Positions 12,487 through 25,226 of a stretch of DNA of 64,000 nucleotides are shown in pieces. Under the pieces are notes generated by a model, which saw only the letters and a program-made list of their open reading frames with translations, searched no databases and was not told where the DNA came from. A program made the translations under genes and the position numbers. Source of the stretch: Tetrapyrgos nigripes (taxonomy: Eukaryota > Basidiomycota > Agaricomycetes > Agaricales > Campanellaceae); NCBI GenBank assembly GCA_013368315.1, contig JAACJM010000069.1:248001-312000 (forward strand). Direction: 5' to 3'. Positions within the stretch are counted from its first letter, which is position 1. Each line of letters opens with the position of its first letter.

Positions 12487-13325
12487 CGACTCTGGTCGTC
12501 AAATGGACGTTCTCAGTGGTGCGTGAGAAGGAAGGCGAGGCAGGTAGGCATGGACTTCTTTGCGCAGGTGGTTTAAATGGTCATGGTTTGTCGACAAAAA
12601 TTGCCACCGGCAATCATTACCTCCCTAAGTATTCCACGGACCGAGACTAAAACAGTCTGAGCAAATTGCACGGTGTCAGGGTGCAGACTACACAGTAGGG
12701 CAGTCAAAGCTTAGGTTATTGAACTTAGTTGAAAGATTGCTTTATTGCTGCAAAAAGTGTGGTCTTTCTTGGTGTTCCGCTGATATCCTGAATTTTTTTT
12801 CCCAATTTCCTCTTACCTCAGCCTGAAAACGTACAGTCCGATGAGTCCGATACTACTAAACCTAGCACGAGGTCACTGGTCAGCGAGGGTGCCACTAGTA
12901 CATAATAGCAACCTCTCCGCCTCGCTTTGACACTACGAGAAGATGGTCCAAGGCCCAAATCCCCGTCATTCTATGAAGTCTGCAGAACGGTAATAAGATT
13001 AATAAGAACGGAGTTAACGATGTTGAGGGATGGAGTCAAAAACTATACACCACAATTTCAAAGAACCAACCGATAAGACAATATCCAGGAGTAGGGTACA
13101 CACCAAGTTTTTGTGGCGATACGTCCTCAACGTTTCAACAACGGTGTCGGACTGTCCCGAACATTGATCTTGAAATGAAAATTCCTGTTCGTGCAAACGT
13201 ACATATTATTCAGAATACGACTTACAAATACACTGGAATAAAGGAATAAAGATATAGCTCCTAAGGAAGTAATTGGCTCTCTCGATCGTCCAAGGAGAGA
13301 TTTTATCAAGCATTTTTTTTAAAAA
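12487..13325. other. Intergenic, promoter side of the DHA1 gene
   Basis: The two minus-strand genes leave 840 bp here. It contains only short unsupported frames (13014-13309). I see no RNA gene or repeat. Confidence 0.45.
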
Positions 13326-14986
13326 TCATCTATCACACAGAGTCTGGGTCCCATCCTGGCAATGAGCTGGCTCTGTCTCCTCGTTCCATTCCTGATCTGG
13401 GTCCAATTCCCTATTCCGACCAAATGAAAGTCTGCCCAATGGAATGCTTACTGAGGTAGTAGATGTTCCTTGTTGTTGAAGATCGACGCGCAACGATGTT
13501 GAGTAATTCGAGTCTACTATGATGGTATGATCGTGGTCCCATGCCCGGAGATGAAGGATAAAACGAGCAGTGAGCATTCCTGACAATCTGTCATGTCCTG
13601 GTAAGCTACAAGCTACAGGCACGAGCTCAAAACGTACGGGAGAGTAAGAGCGTCGAGCAAGTTCTGAGCGAAATCCGACTGGTATGCCCGGTCAGAAAGA
13701 GAATATAGTAGTAAGGACTTGGTTAGCTTACGGTCCCGCGCTATATTTGCAAAATTAGGATGTCGAGATCATCGATCAGTGATGTGATTGACTCACTAGC
13801 TTCAACACAAAAGTGGCGAAAGTGAGAAGAGATATCAGGCTGAGGTCTCGACAGTCAGAGGCGAATCCACTGGCCAAATAGGAGGAGAATCTATCTCACC
13901 AGAAGTAAAGCAGGCCTGTACACAATATGAAAGTTAAGCGTAAGTACAGAATAAACCTAAGGATACATGCCTTGCTCAAAGACAAAGTATTCCACAGTGG
14001 AACTGTGAAATCCCCATTGCCTCTTCTGGGTAAGAAACGTTCTGATACTTCGCCAAGTCACCAAGATGGTGGCTGATGTCTCGAATATGATCGTCAACAA
14101 TGACCGAATAGTAGAAACTGTTTGTTGACGACGTTATCCTTGCACGAATATGAGGGGTAGAAATGACATACTTAAGCTATGAACACGGAGAAGCCGTCAG
14201 GGTTTCACGTAAGGCTGCAGAATGTACAGGCATACTCACTCCGATGAAGACGCTTTACAGCCTTGATGAGAGACGTTCACCTGCGAAAATTTCAGCGATA
14301 TACTAAAAAGCAGTCCAGAAGAAGCTCCCTACTGCATCCGTTACGACAGTTGCGATACCCAGACTGGCCAGGAAGACAAGCACTCGTTTGTTTTGCGCAC
14401 ACATCGCATAGGCTCTCCGAGTGAACGTGACTAAAATAGCAGTCGTGACCCGCTCAGCAATCATGTCGACAGAAATATTAATAGAAGACCGGTCACCCAC
14501 CGATGACGGCTGCTCGACCAAAGACGCCCAACGTTGCAGTTAGGAAGTGCCAGGTGTCACAGCTTTCATCCAGTCAGATCGCGACAAGCAAGGAGAACAA
14601 CGACCACAAACTACGCAAGGAAGGTAAGATATATTGAAACGAAGACTTGTCGCTCCGAAAAACATGTGCTTACCCTGACCGTGAGCTTTCCTGACGCTCC
14701 CAGTAGGTAAAGAATGTTCGCCACGAGAGCATAACGGCACAAGACATAGAGAAATGTCCCAGTATTGAGGATACGGCGCCCCGGGCCCCAGATATGCTCT
14801 ACTTCCAGTGAGAAGGTTAAGAGATAGTCGTAGTATAAGAGAGCTGCCAAAATATCTTGGATCAATGTGCAGCATCCCGATAAGGAAAACACAAGTACCT
14901 ATGCTGGCCCATGATATAGCATACGACACAAAACTGTAGATCAGGTTCAATAAGAGTGCATCCACAAAGAGAAGGCTCGTACTCAC
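13326..14986 (-). CDS. DUF6533 multi-pass membrane protein
   Basis: The family signature is clear: ALLYYDYLLTFSLEVEHIWG followed by TGTFLYVLCRYALVANILYL, the usual DUF6533 pattern of YDYLLT...EVxxIW...NRY. The first exon (from 14986, MSTSLLFVDALLLNLIYSF) joins it through a 56-bp intron, GTACTT...GCAG near 14,843-14,898, which keeps frame. A later exon has RRAYAMCAQNKRVLVFLASL, matching the conserved RxWAxxxxNRRxL segment of the family. The last exon (13326-13600) encodes TARFILHLRAWDHDHT and a hydrophilic tail. DUF6533 proteins are expanded in Agaricomycetes, predicted to have about seven helices, and have no established function. Exons between 13,620 and 14,300 were not fully resolved, so a decayed copy cannot be excluded. 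Confidence 0.75.
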
Positions 14987-15841
14987 TGCTGTGAGGAATC
15001 AACCATGACTGGGGAAGCGAAAGGAAGACTAGCGCCTTCAGGCACCTCTGACCAACGAGTTAAAACATCTTCAGGTCACCTGCAGGTACATCACCGCTGT
15101 CAGCTTCGACATTAAGAAACCTGCCTTATCCGGTATATAAGTTTGCGGACGGGTGCACGTTCGATATTCATGGCGCCTTTCATGCAAATCCAATAAGGGT
15201 ACATCAGTGGCATTAATGATTGGCATGAGGATATCCATGGTGCCCGCGACAGAACTTAACCCTGGCAATCAGAACCTGATGAGGTACATACTTAGAGCTA
15301 GGCTCTAGCGCTGCCGCGTCGATAACGGGCCATAACCGAAGGTTCGGGGAAGAGGCTAGAGCGTCCTGACTCCTGAATGCTGAGTACTGAGTACGTACTG
15401 AGTGTTCCGAGTTTTGACCGGCAGTCTCGCAAGCGGAAAGAAATTGGAGGAATTGTGGTCTTAGAAGGAGGAAGTTTTGAGCGCGGCAATCTGTAGACTG
15501 TCAACGTACGGGTTATTGCAAGAGTGGAAAGACACACTGTGGTCTTAAAAGGAAGTGTTGTTTCGAGCGGCGCGGCAATCTGTAGCCTGTCAGCGTGCGG
15601 GTGATTGCGCAAAGCTCCGCCATGATGATATTTCTTTTTTTCTCTTCGACGGCTACAACTGGACAAGATGATTACAACTAAAGTATAGGACAAGATATTA
15701 TTTACAACTAAAGTAGACTTGCGAGTATACAGAAAAGACTACCGTACAGAGGGGTTTCGAAACATCTAGTACATCTATCTATACTAGTACGGTCATTCTA
15801 TATCTTCGAGCCTCTACATTTGCAGTCCAGGTTCTACGAAT
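14987..15841. other. Intergenic with a degenerate tandem pair
   Basis: A tandem duplication of about 86-bp period covers roughly 15,454-15,615; both copies carry 'gtggtcttaraagga' and 'cggcaatctgtag'. The 131-codon minus frame over it (15298-15693) is low-complexity and repeat-derived. No gene is supported. Confidence 0.5.
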
Positions 15842-17205
15842 CTAATTGAAGTTCTTGCCTTTCAGGTTCTCGTACTCCTTGAGAATCCCGCCTAAATCCT
15901 CGTCGTCATCTTTCCAACCAGTCAACTCCAGAACCACATCTTTCACCCCTTTCTTGAAAAGCCTTTCCTGCAACTCTGTCGCCTCTTCATCTTCTCCTCC
16001 CTGTGGACTGAACAACAACGCTGCAGCAACACCTTTTAACAATGCATCTCTTGGAAGGTTTAACTCCCTGCACATCTCTATCGGTCCGAGCAACCTATCT
16101 CCTTGCTTCAATTTTCTCAATGGTTCTCTCCCAACACGCGTTACTTCGTCGTGCATATGTGGATTGGCAAATCGATGCAGAGTGGTTTCGATATACTTGT
16201 TATGGTCGGATCCGTTGAAAACCGAGTGCTTCTTGACGAGAGCGGCGCCAGATTCGTGTAAGGCTTCGGAGACGATGGAATGAATGGAGGAGGTTTTGAT
16301 AGCGTCAAGGATAGTTGATTTATGGGCGAGAAAGCCAAGATAGGCAGTTATAGCGTGACCACAGCTGAACGAAGAGGGTCAGCAACGGAAGGCTCGAAAT
16401 TCATAATGATTGAGCATACATACTTGAGTGTGAAAAGCTTTCGCTGGACGTAGGCATCAAGGTTGTCGGTGGCTGGTTATTGTGTCAGTTTGTACCGTGG
16501 TCTAACAAGGAAACGAAGACGTACTGTGCATTCCCTTTATATGGACATCAGGATCCGTCTTCTTCAAGCTGTTCTCATCCACAGTCCATTCATAAAAAGG
16601 CTCGACTCCAACTTCGAGAATATTATGGCCACCCTCAAATGGAGGGACAATCCGATCAACCGCACAGACGGCGAAGCCGATGTTATCGCGCATATATTTG
16701 CGTTCCTTCTCGTTCAACTCTTTCTCGACGGCTTCTTGAAGGATGACAGTGGCATGTTGCAGATTCTCACAGGCGACGATATTGATAGGCCCCCTAATTC
16801 AATGAATTCAGAAGATTGCGAATGAAGCAACATTCAGTACACGTACCTGTTGTCCTCCATTCTTGTCTTTATGATCTGAGCGATGGGTTTCGCAATCTTT
16901 GGTAGAACGCTCGCACCCACAGCAGTAGTGATGATGGAGACAGGATCCTTTGCGAACTTTTCTATTTCGTCGAGATCTGTCGACATCACGCCACAGACAT
17001 CCTCAATCCGTTCAGCATGAGACTGGCTGTTCATGAGATGAAGATCGTAGCCGTGTTCCCTGTTGAGGGCATCGATGATGTTCTTCTGCACGTCCACAAA
17101 GACGACCCGGAAACCAGCTTGAGAGAGAACGGCGCCTATGAATCCTCGCCCAATGTTTCCTGCTCCAAAGTGAATGGCAACAGGTTTATTCGATGAGACG
17201 GCCAT
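15842..17205 (-). CDS. mtlD: Mannitol-1-phosphate 5-dehydrogenase
   Basis: This cytosolic enzyme interconverts fructose-6-phosphate and mannitol-1-phosphate with NAD(H) (EC 1.1.1.17), the entry step to mannitol, a major fungal carbon store and stress solute. The ATG at 17203-17205 opens MAVSSNKPVAIHFGAGNIGR, giving the Rossmann GAGNIGRGFIG motif at residues 14-24 and VVFVDVQ for the second beta strand. The chain continues over a 52-bp intron (GTACGT...TTAG, about 16,795-16,846) into NIVACENLQHATVIL, then AVCAVDRIVPPF and EWTVDEN. The last exon reads NCGHAITAYLGFLAHKS, a conserved helical-domain segment. It ends KGKNFN. The total is about 390 residues, the usual family length. A TA-rich run (17,348-17,360) lies about 145 bp upstream of the start. 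Nothing is truncated. Confidence 0.95.
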
Positions 17206-18471
17206 AAGAGTGATAGGTAGGTGTATGTGAGGCGTATATCTGATGAATGTATCAAGGCAAGGGAGTTTGATCAAAGCTTGTTCGAGTTCACAGCGTTTGT
17301 CAACGTCCTTTATACAACCCGGAAGATAGAATTGGCATAGCTTGAACCTATATATATATACTTTCCCTGTCTGAAGCCATTGAAGCAAAAGGTAAGAACC
17401 TTGTAAGAATTGATGTCACCAGCAACTTACCGCCATCTGTTGGAGCCGCCCTCTCTCGTTATTGTGGATCCAATGGAAAAAGGTGTTTCCATGAGATATT
17501 TTCCAGGGTAAGGCCACTCCTCTCCCGCATAGTCGGTCTGGGTCCTCGAAGAAGGCGAGGCACAATCGAAGTCTTTGGATGCGGTGCCTTCCTTTTTAGT
17601 CAGTACTGCCAGCACGTCAGGACACAAGAGAGATTGCATCAATGCGTTAACAAACTCGATTCATCCTCAAGCTTTCCACTCCTACCATTCGTCTACCAAA
17701 AATCGATCCAGCGGAGTACCAAACCGCAAAACAGCTACCTCACTTCTCGTGTATGCCGGCATGTCTATTGTCGGTACTGTTCTAGAACTGCATGAGGCTT
17801 CCAATGCACTGTCCAAGGACGACCTAGAGCTGTTTCTCTTCACTCAACCTCCGCACGTCTACGTGTACATCGCCATCTATCGACTGCTTCAACACAAAGT
17901 CTACCTTGGGTCTACCTACTGATATTCGGCACTACGCCGCGTCATCCAGTTGCACTATCTTGCAATTATTGACGTACCTCGACAACGACTCATTTCCGAG
18001 TCAACCGGTTTTGAACCACCTTGCCAAATTCCGTATTATGGTCCAACCCGTGGACGAAGGCATTATGGATATTGCGATTATCTTTGAAATTGAAGTGCCT
18101 TTTGAAGTCTCTGAAGCCCCGCGAGTGTCGCCGTGCCGAAACCAGGGAAACGGATCACCATTGTCGGAAAGGAGTCGGAGTCGATAGAGGGCAAAGATGT
18201 CGAGATGGAGATGGATGCACGGTCTCATGTCTCTTCAGGCGTTTCGACACTTTCAATACTTAAGGAACCGTCATCACGGTTTGGGGGTACTATTATGAGC
18301 AAATTTCGTAGGGATCCTGGATCCTTAAGTTTCTTTTCGGTTCTTGGGATAAAGCTTAGACTAGCCCATACGTCCTGCCTTGTTTCTTCCCAGTCCAGAG
18401 GCTTAGGCTGACCACCTTTATCACAGTACGCATGTATTCTAAACTACTCTTACACTCAAAAATCATCAGGG
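17206..18471. other. Unassigned region, possible small plus-strand gene
   Basis: No family is recognised. Plus-strand frames at 17575-17922, 17906-18187 and 18133-18411 could be exons of one gene: the middle frame contains MVQPVDEGIMDIAIIFEIEV and the last PKPGKRITIVGKESE plus an acidic stretch, EGKDVEMEMD. I could not join them with convincing introns, so I do not call a CDS. Confidence 0.3.
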
Positions 18472-21400
18472 TCATATAAACCCCCTCTGTAAATCCCTAA
18501 TCACCTCCTTATTCCCCAAAATCAAAACATGCCCCGTATCCACATGTACCACTCTCGCATCAGGAAAACATCTCCTCACACCTAACCCTGATTCTTTCCA
18601 CTTTTCCTTCTCCTTCTCGTCCTTGACGCCACCTATGACTCCGTAGGACGCAACGTATACCGTGATGGGTACCCTTGAGATCCCAGAGATGTTTTTCAGC
18701 CAGTGTTCTATAGCGAAGAGACATCGTTCCCAGGTATTCTTAAACTGCGACGCGTTCGATTCCTGGTACCCAGGCAACCCAGCAACAAAATCCCAACTCT
18801 CATCCGCAGACCATTTCACCGTCTCAGCAAGCACAACAGAAACATCAGGTGCTGGACGACCTTCCCATGCATCCTTGAATACCTGTAGAAATTGAATACG
18901 ACCCTCTCGAGCACCCATGTTGTAGAATGCATGGATTATATGGGATTTGTAGGTTGAGCGGAAGGAGGGGGAGGTAATGTCAAAGTTGGGATTTGGGAAT
19001 GATGGTTCCAGCGGGGGTCTGTCTGGTCTGGCAGTCTCATTCTCATTCCCATTCATCTGAACCGAGTCCGAGTCGAACCCTTGCACATCCTCGCTTACAC
19101 CACTAAACATGAAAGAAGGAGATTGGTCGATCAAATCAAATTGGATGACTTCTTCTCCGTCTCTGAGCATCATTTCGAGCATGACGAATCCTATGAGATG
19201 TGAACCTGAATAGGCTGCTAGACGGTAGGGTCCATGGGGGCGTAATTCCTAGTATATGTATTGAGCATGATTAACAGCAGTGAAACTGAATGACCTCACC
19301 TTAACTTTGCGATAATAAAATTCTGCATGTTCTCGTAGAGATTTGCGCGGTAGATCAGGCGTGACTTGGAAAAGCCAGAGCGCAGAACGAAACTTTTGTT
19401 GAAAGTGAATCATTCCATCGACACGACCACCGGCGCCTACTCCCAAAAGTGAGAGAGAGAGAGAGAAACATTGAGCAACTAGTCCTAGAGAACTAGACTC
19501 GAAAACAAGCCGTGTACTTACCATGTATGATCATAAGCGGCGGCTCGCCCTTCCCTTTCCTAACCTGGAGTATTGTTTCCCCAGGTTGACCCATCTTGGG
19601 CCACTGATAATCCCCCTCTGGATCATCGTCATCGTCATCGTCATCTTCTTCCTTATCCTTCTCTGCACCAGCCCCAGCCGCATACGTGTGCGGTATATCG
19701 AGAACAAATTTGCTAAGAGCAGCAATGGAAGCATTGTCGTATACAAAATTCTCTGGAAGAGCACGAATACTTGCAAGAGGCATTTGTTCTGATTTTGCAT
19801 CTCGAAGAGCTCGGGTGATGGTGTTGCGGATGTATGTTGCGTTTAAGCTGGTCAAAGTAGGCAGGTCAATTTTTGAAATTCGCAAACCACTGCAAACGAG
19901 ACTGACTTACCTATCAGCACCAACTCTAAACAAGTCATCATGCTCATGCACCTTAAACCCAAGTGCGTTTTCAACGACTTTCGTAATGAATACAGTCACA
20001 GATACGGTATCCCAGACTGCAGGACCTTGGATATCAGGCTGAGATGACTCTTCCAACGCTTGGTATGCTTTTTCAATTTCCTCCTCGTAGGCTTTGAGAG
20101 ATGATCCTCGTCTTGGAGTCGCTTTGGCCGTCAGCTCGAGGGGTTTCGAAGGGGTGGTGACGACTATTAACTGGATATCCGAAAATATTTGAGCTTCTTT
20201 CGGTAAGCGTTCGAATGTTGACCGACTGACCTCTTTGAAAATCTTCGAGTGTTGAGGTGAGATGTCATTGGCACGTTGAACTACGTCCCTGTAGGAGCAA
20301 CTGTCAGAGATGAAACCTACATTTGCTTCTATATGAAACTGACCATATCAGATTCCGGTACTCTGCCAACTTGACAGTATCAACCGGGTCAAACACGAGA
20401 GCATCCGACGGAGTTATGAGGACACCAGCTTGGAATTTTGCACGACCAAACATGATCGCATGGGTAATTCTTTCGTCTCTGAGGAGCAAGGATTCTAGAT
20501 GGAGGTGAGGCTTGCTTCCTTTACAGTTAAATGTTGACGGCCCCTTACCGATAGGAAGTGGGTTGGTCTTTTCGCCTGTCTGGAAGAAATTAAGTATTTG
20601 TGAGTTCGTAGAATAACGATTAACGTGAAGACATACAGAATGCATGATTTGATCATCTAATGGCATTGGGAGGAGGGTGAGCACATGATGGCGTCACGAC
20701 ATAATAACTTACCCGCTCGGCCATAGATTTTGAACAAGCTAGGATTCGTAGGATGACGGACGAGTAAATCCTTAGTGTCAAACGCAGGTTGTCCGTCAAT
20801 AACTGTGTCCAAAACGTTGGGAGTGTGCGTCTTGCATTTCTGAGAAATGATCATGTAGAAAGTTAGTAATGGGCTAATAAGGAGGCGAGATGCAGAAGAG
20901 GCACCTTGACGATGAGCTGCACGATATTATCCATTCCTTCAACAGGAAGAAATACTGGGTCGATTTTCGGAGAAATCTACATCCAAAATGTAAGATTCTG
21001 GCTGATTTTCTGCAGACTATATGAGAGAGGGACACACGCTGAAGTACTCCCATCCTTCCTTGGAGGCTCGTTCTGTCCGACCAAAGGTGTGTGAGATGAC
21101 GCAGAAACACTGTCTGCTAAATTGCAAGGGGTGACCTACGTATCATGGTTGAAACTCCCCCTATCTCAGTCCTGATGAAGTATCGAGTCCGAAGCCTGAA
21201 AGGAAAACTAATATGCAACACTCACAAACCGTATCCTGTCCTCAGAGTCACGCCTTTCTTCACTAGCTCGTTCCCGACGGCTGGTACCAGTGGACCTCCA
21301 CCAAAGAGCTGGAAACGGTTAAGTCAAATCAATAATCCCAGGTCGAAAAGGTAACAAGAGTACTTACAACAACCCTATACTTTGCAAGAACCTCCACCTT

Positions 21401-22651
21401 GGCAGAATCCTTAGCCCAAGTCTGAGTGAAGATGAGCCTTGAAAATCAGACTGAAGAGCAGTTCTAGATGTCACTCACTTCCAGCATTGAAGGGACGGCC
21501 ATCATGATGGTACATTTCGTAACTAACGCGTTTTTGAAAACGTTCTCCGGCGTGGGGATGACAGGGATATTCTTAGGTTGGAAGACACCCAGTATTACAC
21601 CAACCATGGCCTTGTGAAGGATAGCTCAATTACAAGCATCTTAGATGACCCGTTATCACACCTACTGTTTCAGGAACTAGTATAACGCCCATCGCATCTA
21701 GAGGTTGAGGTCCTCGCTAAGAATCTCTTCTCGTGAAATTGGAAAGAACACGCACGGAACATTGGGAAGGCGGCAGCAGATATGACTTGACCGCAGTAAT
21801 CGGTCTCGCCGTAATCTTGAATCTTGTCAGCAAACACCAGTCTAGTACAACGCCAGCTTTACTCACATGGTTCGATTCCATGACCCAAGAAGTTACGGTG
21901 TGATATCTTGATGGGTTTGGGAAAGGAAGTCGATCCTGGGGAGAAAGGTGAACTTACTGCCTATGCGCTGACACGCCAAAGACATACGCACCAGAAGAAT
22001 GTAATATAAAAGCGGTTTCATCCAATTCAAATTTCCGGGAGCGCGCAGACGACTTGAAATCCTTTTGCGTAGGCTTGTAGAAATCGTCAAAGACTGGGGT
22101 AGGCAGAATTTGGATGCCATTTCCTTCTCCAAGCTGGTGACAGGCCTTCTGAGCCAAGCTCTGCATGGCGTTATCGGGGTTGGCAAAAACATAAACCGCG
22201 TTTGTAACTTTCAAGAGATGCGCAACCGCAGCCTCTGAGTTTCGCGTTGATATTGGAAATGGAACGAAGCCGGCATGCATGATGCCCATCAGCAGCGTAT
22301 GATAAGTGATGGAGTCTACAGGCCAGGACGTGTCAGTATCAGAGTAGTATCAAGGCAATTAACGTACTAACCCAGCGTTGCCAAGATCGCGATGACTGGG
22401 GCAGGCTGTGAGTCGATATGGTCGTTCTTGACCAATGTTTGTACGAATCCCTGAGCAACATGGAACGCTTGAACGGCTTCACCCCAGTATATCGTCTGTG
22501 CAGTCTCATCATCAGTCATGTATCGAAATAGGGGATGATTTGGGCTATGTTCTGCATTGAAATCATGAACCTCGAGCAGATTGAGAGAAAAGTCGAGAGG
22601 AGGGGGTTTGAAAGTTTGGGATTGCGTTCCTTGCTGAGTACGGAAGACCAT
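18472..22651 (-). CDS. NRPS-like enzyme: adenylation-thiolation-thioesterase
   Basis: The enzyme should activate a carboxylic acid as its adenylate, load it on a phosphopantetheine arm, and release or condense it through the thioesterase. The A domain starts at 22651 (MVFRTQQG) and includes MHAGFVPFPISTRN. The core A3 motif is restored by an intron near 21,920-21,977: FILHSSGSTSFPKPIKISHR. Later A-domain text includes IMFGRAKFQAGVLITPS. The thiolation site is FRVGADSLNATYIRNTI, assembled over a 63-bp intron (19,838-19,900); the DSL serine is present. A linker with eight Asp then leads to the TE domain (PPLMIIHGAGGRVDG, YRLAAYSGSHLIGF with its probable nucleophile Ser, and a late VDTGHVLILG His). 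The order A-T-TE without a condensation domain resembles atromentin-type synthetases, but the A domain looks closer to the acetyl-CoA-synthetase-like group. Substrate unknown. Confidence 0.88.
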
Positions 22652-23689
22652 CTTGAGGGAAGAACAAGGAGAGGATATTCGGCCAGTCCGTACCGGTGTA
22701 TTAATAGTGATATTGATACGTGCGAAGTCCTACTGTACGCGCTGGTTAGAGGAGCGTTCACATGAGTACAAGCGCTCCTAGAGAGCATCTAGAAGCATCA
22801 GTGATGTTATTATATGACAGCACACTCTCTGACGGTCTCTGAGTTGATTGTGGTAGTGGTCAAGTGCGGTCACCTGCTGTCGAATGTAAGCAATTCAAGT
22901 GCTTCTGTCAAGGCTATCGCCTCTCCTATCTTTACTATGGACGCGTCATTGAGCGGTGATGAGCTCTCAGATTACGACGTGATTTCTGACCCAGGTCATC
23001 GTTGTCTCGACTCGAGAGTTGCAGATCTCATGCTCGAAAATGGTCCTGTCGAGATAAAGGAACCAGAACCCTCTGAAGATTTTTGACTTGGAGGAAGGGA
23101 TCGGTAATCCCAGACAGATCGTGTTCTGGGCTATAGCCAGTAGTGACTAAAGACTTGAGGTTTCGTGCCAGTAATGGGACAGCCTGTTTTGGAGGGAGGT
23201 CATGGATGGACGAAAATTAGTCTATATTTGAGACGTACGTTACGGAATTCATTGAGTACGGCTGCATATCTCAAACATTTCAGTGACAAGCGTGATGGCG
23301 ATAAGAAGGACACCATGATTTCAATCAGTGAGGAGATTTTTGGCTTTGGCGGTGAAATGGTCAAGACTGAAGAAACAAGCCATTGCTTAGTCATTGCCTA
23401 GCTTTTGACGCAGAAACCTCGTTAAGTAACATTTGGAAGTCTCTCGTCTCATAATGAAGTTTGTTTAGACCAAGTTGGAAGTTCGCTGTCGTAATTATGA
23501 CGAAAACTCACTGAGTATTTTTTATTGTTGCTACGATATAACTAGTACACGTAGAGATACAGAAAGTATATTATACATCTTTCTTTCGATAGGAAGGGAA
23601 CGCACGACAGCCAGGTCGAGTAAATGAGAGATAAAGATACCCGAAAAACAAACCAAGAAGAGAACTCAGAAACCCTAGAAAAAGGACAT
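22652..23689. other. Intergenic; possible short plus-strand ORF
   Basis: An 80-90 codon plus-strand frame (22814-23086) contains MDASLSGDELSDYDVISDPG (ATG near 22,938) and ends at a stop at 23086. It is acidic, unrecognised, and could be a gene fragment. The rest shows nothing I can support. Confidence 0.25.
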
Positions 23690-25226
23690 TTAGGAGCAGC
23701 CAGTTAGCCCACCAGTGGCACCTGAAGCTGCAATACGAGCCTCGGCATCTGCAGTAGTGGTGCAAGCAATTGACGTTCCTGGGCTGTTCACCAACGGCAG
23801 AGCAGCACAAGTCAAGCCAGCAGCACACTTCGTGATGACAAACGAACCCCCAACACACTGAGCAAATCCACCATTCACACAAGCATTTTCTCCCTCTTCG
23901 CAGCTCGAGTCTGCAGTGAGCGATGCAAACTCTTCATTCAGGCCCTGGGCGTCCAGACCGTTCTGAAGCTTGAAGTCACCGGAATTGGAGGGAGAAGAAG
24001 CGGCGTTGTTCGTAGCAGGAGAGGAAGCTGTTCCACTCGACGAGTTAGATGTAGTGGCATCAGACGATGAAGATGAAGATGAAGAGCTTGAAGAGCCCGT
24101 CGATGATGTAGCCCCACTTCCCGTCAATCCACCAGTAGCGCCAGAAGCAGCGATACGAGCCTCGGCGTCGGCGGTCGTAGTGCAAGTAATCGACGTTCCC
24201 GCGCTGTTCACGAGAGGTAGTGCAGCACAGGTCAAACCACCTGCACATCGGGTAATGACGAATGAATCTCCAACACACTGAGCAAATCCCCCGTCGACGC
24301 ATGCATTCTCACCAGCATTGCAGGAAGAATCAGCAGCGAGCGACGCGAATTGTGCGTTCAGCGCCTGGGCGTCCTTCCCGTTCTGAAGTTTGAAGCCACT
24401 GGAACCGGAGCTAGAACTCGATGTGGGGCTATTGGTAGAAGTTGAGGCGGAAGCTCCTTTGGATCCAGATGCACTGGTGTGTACAGCGGGGGATGATGTT
24501 GCAGAGGAACTGGGAGATGAAGGGTTAGAACCTCCAGAGTTGGTCTTGACACCGGGATCCTGTGTCAAGTCGACCAATTGGGTCCCATCAGCAATGGGTC
24601 CGTCTGGATTGGCTTTGCAAGACCCGGCAGGGTTGAGAGGAGCGTTGAGGCCGAAAGGAATAGTACCCTCTCCCCCGACAGCAACGCCGCCGACAAAGGT
24701 TTTAGGATCAGCTCCCTGGAACTGACACTGGAAAAGTCCGTTGAGCTCGGGGTTCTTGGGAGCTTTCTGGCAGTATGGGACGGATTGGGAAGTTGGCTGA
24801 TTAAGAACAAGTAAGAAAGGTGCTCATAGAGAGGATAAGAAAACGACTGACTGTATTACGAGGTTGCTGAGAAAAAATTTGAGCAAGAGAAATCATAGTC
24901 GGGTCATTATTGAGCGTTTTGGCGAGATCGATCATAGCATCTGCGTTGTCCTGTTGGTCACATGGGCCTGCAGCAGCAAGAAGAGTCGTGAAGGCAGCGA
25001 CTGATACTGGATTGCATTGCAGACCACCTCCGGCAGAGAGCTAAGAAAGTGGAATGTCAGTCCATATACTCTGAACATAGGCAGTTTGGGGACCACCCAC
25101 GCAAGCTTGTTCCCATTTTCCGGTAGAATCAGCGATGACTTGAGCAATCCGTTTGTTCAGAGGAGCAGCATTGGCAGATGAAGCAACGAGTGCGGTAAGG
25201 AAAAGAGCGGTGGTGAAGTGAACCAT
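23690..25226 (-). CDS. Secreted protein with two CBM19-like modules
   Basis: The start is the ATG at 25224-25226: MVHFTTALFLTALVASSANA is a classic signal peptide followed by APLNKR, a possible KR processing site. After introns near 25,040-25,098 and 24,800-24,850 come a helical N-terminal domain with Cys pairs and a segment ending DGTQLVDLTQDPG. Then follow Ser/Thr linkers and two copies of a module of about 90 residues. Each has FKLQNG.DAQ, ADSSC..GENACV.GGFAQ, CVG.SFVIT.CA.GLTCAAL and CTTTADAEARIAASGATGGL. The Cys spacing is that of fungal CBM19-like (chitin-binding) domains. The linker carries runs of up to eleven Ser, likely O-mannosylated. The protein probably acts at the cell wall. The two modules are so alike that the duplication looks recent. 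Confidence 0.85.

Noticed and set aside
15298..15693. 131-codon minus frame
   Set aside because: It is composed of two tandem repeat copies with repeated peptide text and no domain.
24390..24725. Plus-strand frames over the CBM19-like gene
   Set aside because: They are antisense of Ser/Thr-rich coding repeats, and no promoter or domain is seen.
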